This document shows, in pieces, positions 33,127 through 41,423 of a DNA stretch of 64,000 bases. How positions within the stretch are numbered: position 1 is the stretch's first letter; each line of letters starts with the position of its first letter. Position numbers and translations under genes: made by a program. Source of the stretch: Paenibacillus sp. cl123 (GTDB taxonomy: Bacteria; Bacillota; Bacilli; Paenibacillales; NBRC-103111); assembly GCF_900101595.1 (NCBI RefSeq), contig NZ_FMYY01000004.1, forward strand, positions 124,001 through 188,000. The letters are read 5' to 3'. The notes below the pieces were generated by a model that worked only from the letters and a program-made list of their open reading frames with translations, searched no databases and was not told the origin of the DNA.

Positions 33127-33700
33127 TCGAGCAGCTATTTTGCAGGCAGCGACAGAAATCGCCGACCGTCACGGGTTTCGGGAGGTCAGCATGGCTACGC
33201 TCGCCCAGAAGCTGGAGGTCCGTTCTCCCTCGCTTTACAATCATGTGAACGGCTTGACAGGGCTGCGCAGGGCGCTGTCGCTGCATGGTCTCGGACTGCT
33301 GACGGCCGATCTGACCCAAGCCGCCGTAGGTCGCTCTGGAGAAGACGCCATCCGGGCGATGAGCTTGGCCTATGTCGGCTTCGCCCGGCGCCACCCGGGG
33401 TTGTACGAGGCGACGCTGCAGGCGCCGGCTGAAGAGGATAACGAGCACCGCCAAGCGGGCGAGCTTATCGTAGGGCTGCTGCTGCGCGTGCTGGAAACCT
33501 ACCGGCTGCGCGATGAAATGGCGCTCCATGCGATCCGCTGCTTCCGCAGTCTGCTGCATGGATTTGCTTCGCTCGAGCAGCAGGGCGGCTTTGGCCTCCC
33601 TCTGGACATGGATGTGACGCTGCAGCTGCTGGTCGATACCTTCCTGGCGGGCATCGAACGGCTGCAAGCGGCGCACAATCAAGCTTCTGCCGACCAGTAG
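33104..33700 (+). CDS. TetR/AcrR family regulator with WHG-type C-terminal domain
   Basis: The 198-residue protein has an N-terminal TetR helix-turn-helix (ILQAATEIADRHGFREVSMA, then LEVRSPSLYNHVNGLTGLRR) and a C-terminal ligand/dimer domain with the WHG-like sequence RCFRSLLHGFASLEQQGGFG. It overlaps the hydrolase gene, and the tandem palindromes at 32318-32357 upstream of the pair are its likely operators. Inference: a local repressor relieved by a small hydrophobic ligand. Confidence 0.88.
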   Translation: MSPRIGLDRAAILQAATEIADRHGFREVSMATLAQKLEVRSPSLYNHVNGLTGLRRALSLHGLGLLTADLTQAAVGRSGEDAIRAMSLAYVGFARRHPGLYEATLQAPAEEDNEHRQAGELIVGLLLRVLETYRLRDEMALHAIRCFRSLLHGFASLEQQGGFGLPLDMDVTLQLLVDTFLAGIERLQAAHNQASADQ

Positions 33701-33768
33701 CGCAAGTTTGCCCGGGTATATGGTCCAGCGTTCCGGATGAGGCCGTTTGTTTGCCTGCTGCGGGCATA

Positions 33769-33797
33769 TTGGAATGAGCGGTCCTATCCTATATAAT
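33769..33797 (+). promoter_or_regulatory. sigma-A promoter of the GNAT gene
   Basis: TTGGAA at 33769-33774 and TATAAT at 33792-33797 with 17-base spacing, 36 bases before the start codon. Confidence 0.65.
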
Positions 33798-33832
33798 GGA
33801 GGGATACGATAAGAAAGAGCGGAGGAAGCAGC

Positions 33833-34261
33833 ATGCTGGTGCCTATCAAGGAACGTGTGAGAGAAGAAGCTGTCCAAGAATTGCTGAGCTACTGTGTATT
33901 TCCCGATCCGGAACGTCTGCAGGCGGTGACGGACGATTATGAGACAATCGGGGAATTTGAGCTGTATGCCTATGAAGAGGAAGGAGAAATCCTTGGGATT
34001 GTAGGCTTCACGGTATCGTCTGAGCGGCTTCTTACTATTCGCCATATAGCAGTCCAGCCGGATATGCGCGGACAAGGTTATGGACGAGGGCAAATTCTTG
34101 AGCTGATCGAGCTGAAGAAGCCGGTCCGGATTGTTGCCGAGACGGATGAGGATGCGGTCGATTTCTACCGGAATATCGGCTTTACGGTCATCAGCTTGGG
34201 CGAGCTTTACCCCGGCGTGGAGCGGTTTCGCTGCGGGTATGAGGTTGAGGAGGAAGAGTAG
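33833..34261 (+). CDS. GNAT family N-acetyltransferase
   Basis: This is a compact 142-residue GNAT domain. The core strand and acetyl-CoA loop read LTIRHIAVQPDMRGQGYGRGQI (split in the middle by position 75-90), followed by VRIVAETDEDAVDFYRNIGF typical of motif B. The substrate is unknown. RBS AGCGGAGGAAG lies just upstream. Confidence 0.82.
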   Translation: MLVPIKERVREEAVQELLSYCVFPDPERLQAVTDDYETIGEFELYAYEEEGEILGIVGFTVSSERLLTIRHIAVQPDMRGQGYGRGQILELIELKKPVRIVAETDEDAVDFYRNIGFTVISLGELYPGVERFRCGYEVEEEE

Positions 34262-34353
34262 GCCAAGCAAGGATGAGGCTCGAGGTTTCAGTTTGGCGGC
34301 CAAAGCGGCAGAACTTCAGTCGCCATGCAGGCTGATGGAAGGGAGGAGTGCGG

Positions 34354-34971
34354 ATGTGGCAATGGCTGGCCATGATCACGATGACGATCGATCACATCGG
34401 CTATGTGTTCTTTCCGGATGAACAGCTTTGGCGGATCATAGGCCGCGTGGCCTTCCCGGTGTACGCTTATTTATTGGTGGAAGGGTACAAGCATACGAGA
34501 AACGTACGAAGGTATATGCTGAGACTGCTTCTGCTGTTTGCCGTCTCGCAAGTTCCGTATATGGCTTTGTTCCAGACCAAGGAGTTGAACGTCATCGGGA
34601 CGCTGCTTCTGTCCGTCGTCGTCCTCTGGGCGGCCGACCAGTCCAAGCTGTGGTTGAAAGCTTTGCTCATACCTGCGTGCTCAGCCGCCCTGCTCCTGCT
34701 GGACATCGATTACGGGCTGTACGGCTTGCTGCTTGTCCTTATTTACCGTTATGTGCGCTCTTATTGGGGAGCTGTACTGCATGCGGCAGCTACATTCGTT
34801 TTTTTTCATCAAGTCCCCGTGCAGTATTACAGCGTGCCGGTCTCGCTTCTGCTGCTGTCGGAAGCGGCTCCCAAGGCCAGGCGGGCGCCGGCTTGGCTAT
34901 GGCGCAGCTTTTATCCGCTGCATCTGGTCATGCTTTGGCTCATTCGTCAAATTTGGCTGCATCAGGTCTGA
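34354..34971 (+). CDS. TraX family membrane protein
   Basis: The 205-residue protein is highly hydrophobic with about seven membrane helices. Its N terminus (AMITMTIDHIGYVFFPDE) and YPLHLVMLWLIRQ near the end match the TraX family. In E. coli F plasmid, TraX acetylates pilin; chromosomal Firmicute members are of unknown function and probably O- or N-acetylate an exported molecule. ATG 34354 is chosen because GGGAGGAG is 6 bases upstream; a GTG at 34348 abuts the same site. Confidence 0.82.
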   Translation: MWQWLAMITMTIDHIGYVFFPDEQLWRIIGRVAFPVYAYLLVEGYKHTRNVRRYMLRLLLLFAVSQVPYMALFQTKELNVIGTLLLSVVVLWAADQSKLWLKALLIPACSAALLLLDIDYGLYGLLLVLIYRYVRSYWGAVLHAAATFVFFHQVPVQYYSVPVSLLLLSEAAPKARRAPAWLWRSFYPLHLVMLWLIRQIWLHQV

Positions 34972-34987
34972 AGACTGCCTACAGCGA

Positions 34988-35022
34988 AACAACCGCCGTT
35001 CCGATACGGCGGTTGTTTTTTT
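34988..35022 (+). terminator. rho-independent terminator after traX-like gene
   Basis: AACAACCGCCG, an 8-base loop and CGGCGGTTGTT, followed by T5; a strong terminator before the iron operon. Confidence 0.9.
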
Positions 35023-35035
35023 CAGAAAATAAAGG

Positions 35036-35064
35036 TTGTCAAAAGCCGGATCAGGCTCTATAAT
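35036..35064 (+). promoter_or_regulatory. sigma-A promoter of the feuABC-type operon
   Basis: TTGTCA at 35036-35041 and TATAAT at 35059-35064 with 17-base spacing. The -10 runs into the first Fur box. Confidence 0.85.
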
Positions 35065-35094
35065 GATAATCGTTATCAATGATAACCGTTATCA
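35064..35094 (+). promoter_or_regulatory. double Fur box
   Basis: Two adjacent perfect 7-1-7 palindromes, TGATAATCGTTATCA-like (35064-35078; half sites TGATAAT and GTTATCA differ by one base) and TGATAACCGTTATCA (35080-35094), cover the transcription start. Iron-replete Fur should block this promoter. Confidence 0.88.
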
Positions 35095-35142
35095 ATACGG
35101 GGTGTCATTAGCCGTTCTAGAAATGAGAGGAGCTTTTACACA

Positions 35143-36144
35143 ATGACAAGAAACAAATGGGTCGGAGTTCTTATGGCTGCTTCACTGGCCGTATCGCTGA
35201 GCGCTTGCGGTACTGCCGCACCTGAAGCGAAGCCCGCATCGGGAGGAGCGGCGGCAGAGACGAAGGCCGCCGAGCCGGCTAAGACGGCTGCGCCGGAGAA
35301 GACGACCAAGACAATTAAATATTTGGGCAAAGAGTACACGGTGCCTGCCAAAACGGACCGGATCGTCATCACCGGAGCATTGGAAGCGATGGAAGACGCG
35401 ATGGTGCTCGGTGTCAAGCCAGTCGGCGGTATCACGATCGGGGGGAAATTCCCGCCTATGTTCGATAGTATTTCCCAGGGCGTGGAGTCTATCGGAGAGA
35501 AAACCCAGCCTAATGTGGAGACGATTCTCAAGCTGAAGCCGGACGTTATTCTTGGCACGACCAAATTCCCGGCTGATGTGGCGGAGAAGCTCGGCAAGGT
35601 CGGACCGCTGATTCAGATATCGCATATCTCGACGGATTGGGAAGCGAATCTTAGACTGCTGGGTGAACTGTCCGGCAAGCAGGCGGAAGCCGAGAAGGCG
35701 CTGGCCAAGTACAAAGAAGACGCCAAGGCTGCCAAAGAAAAGCTGAGCGGATCTCTGAAGGATAAAAAAGTGGTGATCGTCCGCGTTCGTCAGGGCAGCA
35801 TCAACGTTTATCCGGAAACGGTTTTCTTGAATCCGTCCCTGTACACGGATCTCGGCCTTACCGTGCCGGAAGAGATCAAGCAAGCCAAGGCTCAACAGGT
35901 TATCTCGCTGGAGAAGTTCTCCGAGATCAATCCCGACTATCTGTTCGTCCAATTCTCCGAAGACGAGAACAAGGATAACCCGAAGGCGATGGAAGATCTG
36001 CAGAAGAACCCGATCTGGCAAAACATCAAGGCTGTCAAAGACGGCAAGGTATTCGTCAACGTGATCGACCCGCTCGCCCAAGGCGGAACTGCCTGGAGCA
36101 AAATGAAATTCCTGGAAGCCGCTCTGCCTAAGCTGAGCAATTAA
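35143..36144 (+). CDS. feuA: iron-siderophore ABC transporter substrate-binding lipoprotein (FeuA-like)
   Basis: This 333-residue lipoprotein has lipobox LSACG near residue 25 and an Ala/Glu/Lys-rich linker. The binding protein fold closely resembles B. subtilis FeuA, the receptor for Fe-bacillibactin and Fe-enterobactin. Shared stretches include EAMEDAMVLGVKPVG, GKFPPMF, LKPDVILGTTKFP, SHISTDW, RVRQGSINVYPE, and DPLAQGGTAWSK close to the end. The strongest context evidence is the double Fur box and the following permeases and esterase in B. subtilis order. Start ATG follows GAGAGGAGC. Confidence 0.92.
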   Translation: MTRNKWVGVLMAASLAVSLSACGTAAPEAKPASGGAAAETKAAEPAKTAAPEKTTKTIKYLGKEYTVPAKTDRIVITGALEAMEDAMVLGVKPVGGITIGGKFPPMFDSISQGVESIGEKTQPNVETILKLKPDVILGTTKFPADVAEKLGKVGPLIQISHISTDWEANLRLLGELSGKQAEAEKALAKYKEDAKAAKEKLSGSLKDKKVVIVRVRQGSINVYPETVFLNPSLYTDLGLTVPEEIKQAKAQQVISLEKFSEINPDYLFVQFSEDENKDNPKAMEDLQKNPIWQNIKAVKDGKVFVNVIDPLAQGGTAWSKMKFLEAALPKLSN

Positions 36145-36173
36145 TCGCTTGCCTGCGGAAGGTGGACAGCAAC

Positions 36174-37181
36174 ATGCGACTGCGTATTTCACCGTCCGCG
36201 CTCATGATTTGGACCTCGCCCCTCTGGATTGCTTTAACTATTTTGCTTTCCATTTTGTACGGGGCCAAAGATATTGACGCGGATACGATCTGGGCGGCGC
36301 TGTTCCAATTCGATCCGGGGGACGTGAACCATCAAATCGTTCGCGTGTCCCGGCTTCCCCGTGTCATCGGCGCACTGCTTATCGGTGCGTTTTTGGCTAT
36401 TTCGGGGGCTTTGATGCAAGGGATGACCCGCAATTATCTGGCATCCCCTTCCATCATGGGCGTATCGGACGGCGCTGCTTTCGCCATCACGCTTTGCCTG
36501 GTGTTTCTGCCCGGCTCGACAACGATGGAAAAAATCGCTTTCTCGCTCATCGGCTCCGCTGTCGGAGTCGCTCTCGTCTTCGGGATGGCCTCCTTGATGC
36601 CGCGCGGCATGACGCCGGTGCGGATGGCGATTATCGGCACCATCATCGGCACGTTCCTTAACAGCGCTTCGGCGGCTCTTGCCGGCTATTTTCAAGTCTC
36701 TCAAAGCTTCAGCTTCTGGTTTAACGCCAGACTTCATCAGATGGACCCGGAGCTTATCCGGTTTTCCATTCCTTTCGCCATCGTCGGCATCCTTATCGCC
36801 TTGTGGATCTCGAATTCCATCACGGTGCTGTCGCTTGGCGATGACGTGGCGAAGGGGCTCGGTCAGCGGACCGTGCTCGTCAAAGCCGCAGCCATGGGCG
36901 CCGTCGTCATTTTGACCGGCATTGCCGTGGCGATCGCCGGCAAAATCGCTTTTGTCGGCTTGATCATCCCGCATATTACGCGATTTCTGGTCGGGCTGGA
37001 ATACAAGCGCATCATCCCCTGCGCAGCGATTCTCGGGGGCGTGTTTCTCGCGCTGTCCGATGTGCTGAGCCGGTTTCTCAACTATCCGTTCGAAACGCCG
37101 ATCGGCGTCGTCACCGCCGTATTCGGCGTGCCCTTCTTCCTGTATCTGATCCACAAAAAGGGGGGAGGCAGACATGCCTAA
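36174..37181 (+). CDS. feuB: FecCD-family iron-siderophore permease (FeuB-like)
   Basis: This 335-residue permease has about ten membrane helices with FecCD hallmarks: RVSRLPRVIGALLIGAFLAI near residue 50, GALMQGMTRNYLASPSIMGV, and the later ATPase-docking region GDDVAKGLGQRT. It starts 30 bases after feuA. ATG 36174 is favoured because the GGAAGGTGG site is well placed; GTG 36162 is an alternative. It forms the importer channel with the next gene product. Confidence 0.92.
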   Translation: MRLRISPSALMIWTSPLWIALTILLSILYGAKDIDADTIWAALFQFDPGDVNHQIVRVSRLPRVIGALLIGAFLAISGALMQGMTRNYLASPSIMGVSDGAAFAITLCLVFLPGSTTMEKIAFSLIGSAVGVALVFGMASLMPRGMTPVRMAIIGTIIGTFLNSASAALAGYFQVSQSFSFWFNARLHQMDPELIRFSIPFAIVGILIALWISNSITVLSLGDDVAKGLGQRTVLVKAAAMGAVVILTGIAVAIAGKIAFVGLIIPHITRFLVGLEYKRIIPCAAILGGVFLALSDVLSRFLNYPFETPIGVVTAVFGVPFFLYLIHKKGGGRHA

Positions 37182-38196
37182 GGATACGAATCTGCGGTTT
37201 TGGACCGTCCTCGGCGCCGGCTTCGCTCTGCTGCTGGCTGCGGTGTATGTGAGCTTGACGAACGGCTCGTTCGATCTCACGATAACAGACGTCGTGCGCA
37301 CGCTGCTGCGGATTGACCCTGTTCCGGAGCATGATCTGGTTGTGTTCGATTTCCGGCTCCCTCGCATCGTGATCGCCGGGCTGGTCGGCCTCGGCCTGGC
37401 CATCGCCGGCGCGGTGCTGCAAGGCGTTACGGGAAATGGCCTGGCCGACTCCCGTATTCTCGGGATTAACGCAGGCGCCGGGGCGGCTATCGTTATCTTT
37501 ATGTTTTTCTTCCAGGGGCAGATGAAGGGCGCCGGCTTGCTGGCTACGTTCACTATGCCGCTGTTCGGTTTATTCGGCGGGCTGTTGACGGCGCTGCTGC
37601 TGTATCTATTCTCATGGAAAAACGGCAAGCTGGACCCGCAGCGCCTGATTCTTGTCGGAATCGCGCTTGACAGCGGGCTGGGAGCCATTACGCTGTACCT
37701 GTCTCTTAAAATGAAGGCTTCCGACTTCGAGATGGCAACCGTCTGGATCACCGGCAGCATCTGGAACGCAAATTGGCCGTTTATCGTCGCTATGCTGCCG
37801 TGGCTGCTGGTGCTTATCCCCGTGATCTACAGCAAGTCGCGCAAGCTGGATCTGTTCCAGCTGGATGACGGCAGCGCCAAAAGTCTGGGGGTAGCTACGG
37901 AGAAGGAGCGTTCGATCCTGCTGCTCGCCAGCATCGGTCTAGTCAGCGCTTGTGTGGCCGTATCGGGCGGCATCGGTTTTATCGGCCTGATGGCTCCTCA
38001 TATTGCGAGAAGACTCGTCGGCCTGAACCACAGACGGCTGCTCCCCGCATGCGGCCTGATCGGTATGGTGATGGTCATCGTATCGGATTTGATCGCGAAG
38101 ACAGTCTTCGCACCGGCCGAGCTGCCGGTCGGGATCGTCATCTCACTGGTGGGCGTGCCTTACTTTGTTTATTTGCTCTTCAAGGCCCGGGGGTAA
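37174..38196 (+). CDS. feuC: FecCD-family iron-siderophore permease (FeuC-like)
   Basis: This 340-residue second permease overlaps feuB by 8 bases. It shows FRLPRIVIAGLVGLGLAIAG, GAVLQGVTGNGLADSRILGI and GSAKSLGVATEKER, with GFIGLMAPHIARRLVGL in the second half. It heterodimerises with FeuB. No dedicated ATPase gene lies in the operon; as in B. subtilis, where YusV serves several importers, the ATPase is probably encoded elsewhere. Confidence 0.92.
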   Translation: MPKDTNLRFWTVLGAGFALLLAAVYVSLTNGSFDLTITDVVRTLLRIDPVPEHDLVVFDFRLPRIVIAGLVGLGLAIAGAVLQGVTGNGLADSRILGINAGAGAAIVIFMFFFQGQMKGAGLLATFTMPLFGLFGGLLTALLLYLFSWKNGKLDPQRLILVGIALDSGLGAITLYLSLKMKASDFEMATVWITGSIWNANWPFIVAMLPWLLVLIPVIYSKSRKLDLFQLDDGSAKSLGVATEKERSILLLASIGLVSACVAVSGGIGFIGLMAPHIARRLVGLNHRRLLPACGLIGMVMVIVSDLIAKTVFAPAELPVGIVISLVGVPYFVYLLFKARG

Positions 38197-38231
38197 ACGG
38201 GGCCTGCCTGAAGGAAGGAGGGGAGTTTCGT

Positions 38232-39128
38232 ATGAATAAAGGAAATGTGAACTTGCAGCCGGAAAGTCTCCTGGACGAGGAACAAGCCGCTGCCCGGACC
38301 GCAGACGCACGGAGCGGCTGTGCGGCGACGCAGCGCGTGCCCGCCCGTCTGCCGGGGCTGGAGCAGCATACGCTGACATCATCCAAGGGCAGAACATACC
38401 GGATCTACACCTTCATCCCGGCCGAACCGCCACCCGATAAGGGGTACCCGATCCTGTATCTGCTGGATGCCAATTCGGTTATCGGCACGGCAGTTGAGGC
38501 GGTCAGAATGCAATCCCGCAAGCCTCACGGCTTCGGACCGGTCGCCGTCGTGGGCATCGGATACGAGACGGATTCCCCTATGGACCCGGCTCGCTTCTAT
38601 GATTTCACCCGTCCCGCCGATCCGAGCAAGCTGCCTGCCCGGCCGGACGGCAGTGATTGGCCTCCGAACGGAGGCGCGGAAGCGTTTATCCAATTTATCG
38701 AAGCCGAGCTGAAGCCTCATATCGAGCGCGAGCTGCCCGTGGATCGCGGCCGCCAGACGTTGTTCGGGCATTCGCTGGGAGGCTTGTTCGTAGTGGATAC
38801 GCTGTTTACCCGCACGGCTGCGTTTCAAACGTACATAGCCGGCAGCCCGTCCATCTGGTGGAACGAGCATGAGCTTGTGCAGCATGTGGAAGACTGGGAG
38901 CGTGGATTCCAAGGCGAACGCCCGCAGCTTGACGCCTCTCTGCTGCTGGCGGTCGGAGGGGCTGAGAAGCCGCATATGATTGTCGATGCACGCATGTTGG
39001 CCGAGAGGCTGTACAGGCTCAAGCCGAAAGGCATGCGCTTCCGGTTCGACTACTTGGAGGAGGAAGCCCACGTCTCGATTCTACCCGGCTTGATCAGCCG
39101 CGGTCTGAACTTTAGCTTGCGTGTATAA
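38232..39128 (+). CDS. siderophore esterase-like alpha/beta hydrolase (YbbA/BesA/IroE type)
   Basis: This 298-residue esterase has the nucleophile elbow TLFGHSLGGLFVVDTLF near residue 180, a likely oxyanion region YPILYLLDANSVIG and a late histidine in EEEAHVSILP. Proteins of this esterase D-like type hydrolyse the trilactone of catecholate siderophores to free iron after import. Its place directly after feuC mirrors feuABC-ybbA of B. subtilis. The first 40 residues are not conserved-looking, and the true start could be slightly later; ATG 38232 has GGAAGGAGGGG upstream. No signal peptide, so it acts in the cytosol. Confidence 0.85.
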   Translation: MNKGNVNLQPESLLDEEQAAARTADARSGCAATQRVPARLPGLEQHTLTSSKGRTYRIYTFIPAEPPPDKGYPILYLLDANSVIGTAVEAVRMQSRKPHGFGPVAVVGIGYETDSPMDPARFYDFTRPADPSKLPARPDGSDWPPNGGAEAFIQFIEAELKPHIERELPVDRGRQTLFGHSLGGLFVVDTLFTRTAAFQTYIAGSPSIWWNEHELVQHVEDWERGFQGERPQLDASLLLAVGGAEKPHMIVDARMLAERLYRLKPKGMRFRFDYLEEEAHVSILPGLISRGLNFSLRV

Positions 39129-39131
39129 GAA

Positions 39132-39188
39132 GCGGGTGCCGGCCGCTTGCCGCCTTTGTGAGACACACTTGGCCGAGCCGGCAGCCGC
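39132..39188 (+). other. GC-rich inverted repeat after the siderophore operon
   Basis: GCGGGTGCCGGC (39132-39143) and GCCGGCAGCCGC (39177-39188) are inverted copies with one mismatch. A weak T-rich stretch follows, so this may be a poor terminator. The rest of 39129-39311 shows nothing else. Confidence 0.4.
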
Positions 39189-39311
39189 TTAGATTCGTTA
39201 TAACGCATGCTGGCTTTATGTGGATTTCATCGATACCGAGCCAGTTGTCTTGCTATGCATGACTGTTTCTAGTAAGTAATAGGTAGATAGATTATGTTTT
39301 GCAGTAACCTA

Positions 39312-40205
39312 TCAACTGCCCTGAGGGTTTAAGAATTTTAGTATTCTAACTGCCTGGTTGACAATAAGGTGGCCCGTATCCGGAAGCAACTCGATCTTAG
39401 CATGTTGTGCAAATTGTTGAAGTCGATTGATACTCTTGCTAGCAGGTATTAATTGATCAGAGTCGCCAAAAAGCATTAATATCGGCATCGTTAATTGATT
39501 AAGTGACTGATTATCAAATAGTGGCATTTTTGCAGTACGTGGTTTGAAATATTTGAAAGTAAGTGATGGGAATGCAAGATCTTCTTGAAATCCGGACGAT
39601 GATGAAGAAAGATTCCCAGCACCCACTAATTTAAGAATTTGTGGCCGACCCCATTTTCCAAGAAGAGAGAAGAAGATTGCTTTCCATAGGAAACTGGCTT
39701 TTTCGTGCGCAAGCCCTCCAGGACAAAGCAAAACCAAGTTCTCAACCTTATCGGGATAAGTGGTTGCGAAACTCAACGCCATCCAGCCGCCTAATGACAT
39801 AGCTACAATTGAACAGGAGCTTAATCTAAGCGCGTTTATTGTTTCGTTCAACCATAGAGCATATGCACCACTTTCGTAGCCTGGACGGCTTGCCGCTGAT
39901 AATCCTGCTTCTCCAATAATGTCGATTGCATAAACATTGTGAGTTTTAGAAAGAGAAGCTACATCGCCATACCAAGTGTAAGAATTCGATACGCTTCCAT
40001 GCAAGAGGATCAGCGGGGGATTGTCCTTTAATCCTGACTCAATGACAAAAGTCGGTCCGAAACTTGTCTCAACTTCATATTGGCGGTTTTCCACCGGCCA
40101 GCTGGCAAGTATTTTTCGGTACTGTCCTAAAACTTCTCGTTTACCTGCTTCTGACTTATATAGATTTTCCATCAGTTCTCGCCTTCTCTCTATTTCAGAA
40201 TCCAT
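39312..40205 (-). CDS. alpha/beta hydrolase
   Basis: The 297-residue alpha/beta hydrolase has oxyanion motif ILLHGSVSNSYTW near residue 83, nucleophile elbow VAMSLGGWMALSF near 137, acid in LFGDSDQLIP and the catalytic histidine in LPDTGHLIVN near the end. The gene is much richer in A and T than the flanking operons. It overlaps the PadR gene upstream by 16 bases, so the two are one transcript. Either ATG 40205 or the internal ATG 40172 may be the true start. Substrate unknown. Confidence 0.85.
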   Translation of the reverse strand: MDSEIERRRELMENLYKSEAGKREVLGQYRKILASWPVENRQYEVETSFGPTFVIESGLKDNPPLILLHGSVSNSYTWYGDVASLSKTHNVYAIDIIGEAGLSAASRPGYESGAYALWLNETINALRLSSCSIVAMSLGGWMALSFATTYPDKVENLVLLCPGGLAHEKASFLWKAIFFSLLGKWGRPQILKLVGAGNLSSSSSGFQEDLAFPSLTFKYFKPRTAKMPLFDNQSLNQLTMPILMLFGDSDQLIPASKSINRLQQFAQHAKIELLPDTGHLIVNQAVRILKFLNPQGS

Positions 40206-41107
40206 TCTTCAGCTTCTTTTTTACTTTCATACATTCTAAAATGATGGCCTTTGTTCATTTCCATGGCCATTTCTTTAAATCTGCCCTTTTGAATGGTCTC
40301 CTGAGGAATAATAGCAGCAGCCTTTATACCATAATTTATAAATTTTTGAATAATATCACCAGCAACTTTGGTTTTAAGTTTGAAGAAGACTTCTGATAAG
40401 GCTGCATAGTGTATCATAATTGCATTTGACTCATGCTCCCAACACAAAGCTATGAGATCAAGTGCATCATCCTCTGTGCTTAAAGGTTCAGTAGTAGAGA
40501 TCAGTTCAATATATTTTTTACTTTCTATTTCTCTAATTTGATAGTTCATTTTCTCCTCTTCTTCCACAGCTTCATTTTCAAACAATTTATGACGGGTTTC
40601 ACGGACCCAATTTAGTTCATTATTATAGGTTGAGATAATGTTTTCTGAAATCATTTCCCATATTAAGCTTTCCCTAGTGGCTCTATTAGGTGAATGAAGA
40701 GCACGTCTGTTTTTCTCATTCTGCATAATCAATTGCAGTTTGATAGCATTTTCATATTCTGAGAGTATATTACTTAATTCTTGATTACTTAACATATTTG
40801 ACCATGCAAACTGCACCAAAAAAGTTTTTTTTATCTCGGGGGCTTCTGGTGATGACACAAGCCATTTTTTTAATTCTTTTAGTCCTTCTTCTGTTATGGC
40901 ATATATTTTTTTTGAAGGAGAGTTATCCTGATGGACCACTTCACTGGTAACAAAATCGTCATTTTCCATCTTCATTAACGCCTTGTAAATTTGATTATTA
41001 TTACCGGACCAATACATGAAGGAGGAATCCTCAAAAATCTTTTTTAGTTCATATCCTGTTGAGGACTTCCAACTCAGAATGCCTAATATGGCTAATTGGA
41101 TTGACAT
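40190..41107 (-). CDS. PadR-family regulator fused to a DUF4180 domain
   Basis: The 305-residue protein has an N-terminal PadR winged helix (LAILGILSWKSSTGYELKKI, QIYKALMKMENDDFVTSEVV) and a helical middle typical of PadR C-terminal coiled regions. From about residue 195 there is a separate DUF4180-type domain (DALDLIALCWEHESNAIMIH, LSEVFFKLKTKVAGDIIQKF, GHHFRMYESKKEAEEWIL). DUF4180 usually occurs alone; the fusion suggests it senses or binds the effector. The gene is AT-rich relative to its neighbours. The start ATG follows GAGGTG. Two GTTA-N4-TAAC palindromes just upstream are likely operators. Confidence 0.85.
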   Translation of the reverse strand: MSIQLAILGILSWKSSTGYELKKIFEDSSFMYWSGNNNQIYKALMKMENDDFVTSEVVHQDNSPSKKIYAITEEGLKELKKWLVSSPEAPEIKKTFLVQFAWSNMLSNQELSNILSEYENAIKLQLIMQNEKNRRALHSPNRATRESLIWEMISENIISTYNNELNWVRETRHKLFENEAVEEEEKMNYQIREIESKKYIELISTTEPLSTEDDALDLIALCWEHESNAIMIHYAALSEVFFKLKTKVAGDIIQKFINYGIKAAAIIPQETIQKGRFKEMAMEMNKGHHFRMYESKKEAEEWILK

Positions 41108-41118
41108 AATTACACCTC

Positions 41119-41146
41119 GTTATAGATAACATAGGTTAATAGTAAC
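41119..41146 (-). promoter_or_regulatory. paired operator palindromes upstream of the PadR gene
   Basis: GTTATAGATAAC (41119-41130) and GTTAATAGTAAC (41135-41146) are both GTTA-N4-TAAC palindromes, 16 bp centre to centre and 12 bases before the start codon. Probably autoregulatory binding sites of the PadR protein. Confidence 0.6.
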
Positions 41147-41236
41147 ATATGTCGTTGTAGTTGTAAATCCAATTATCTTTAATTGTCCTAAGACGAAGGT
41201 ATTCAATGAGGACCTTTTAGTACGATTTCATCAGCT

Positions 41237-41259
41237 CTCACAAAGGTGTGGGCTTTTTT
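41237..41259 (+). terminator. orphan terminator-like hairpin
   Basis: CTCACA, loop AAGG, TGTGGG, C, T6. No plus-strand gene lies directly before it; it could attenuate the large downstream gene or be the displaced terminator of the siderophore operon. Confidence 0.5.
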
Positions 41260-41350
41260 GCATTCCGTACATTCGTGGAATACTGAACAATTTCCTCAGA
41301 TCGTGTAATGTTTTCCTCCCAATTCCTCCCTGATAATAGAAACAAGAAAG

Positions 41351-41380
41351 AAGGAGGTGATATTGAATCATTCCGTTTGA
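41351..41380 (+). promoter_or_regulatory. orphan perfect Shine-Dalgarno with 5-codon frame
   Basis: AAGGAGGTGAT (41351-41361) is complementary to the 16S rRNA 3' end over 11 bases. Two bases later TTG opens a frame that stops at 41380 after five codons. The real gene starts at least 23 bases further on with a weaker site. Candidate mRNA stabiliser or leader peptide. Confidence 0.4.
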
Positions 41381-41423
41381 AAGGTTGTTGAAGCAAACTG
41401 AAATGAGGAAAGGATGGGTTGTG

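Larger units (their letters stand above)
41108..41423. other. 316-bp intergenic region between divergent genes
   Basis: It contains, from left to right, the PadR operators (41119-41146), a plus-strand terminator-like hairpin (41237-41259), and a near-perfect anti-Shine-Dalgarno match at 41351-41361 that serves a 5-codon TTG frame and no gene. I see no clear promoter for the large downstream gene. Confidence 0.6.

Noticed and set aside
36234..37760. 508-codon minus-strand frame opposite feuB and feuC
   Set aside because: Antisense of two confidently identified permeases; no plausible protein features.
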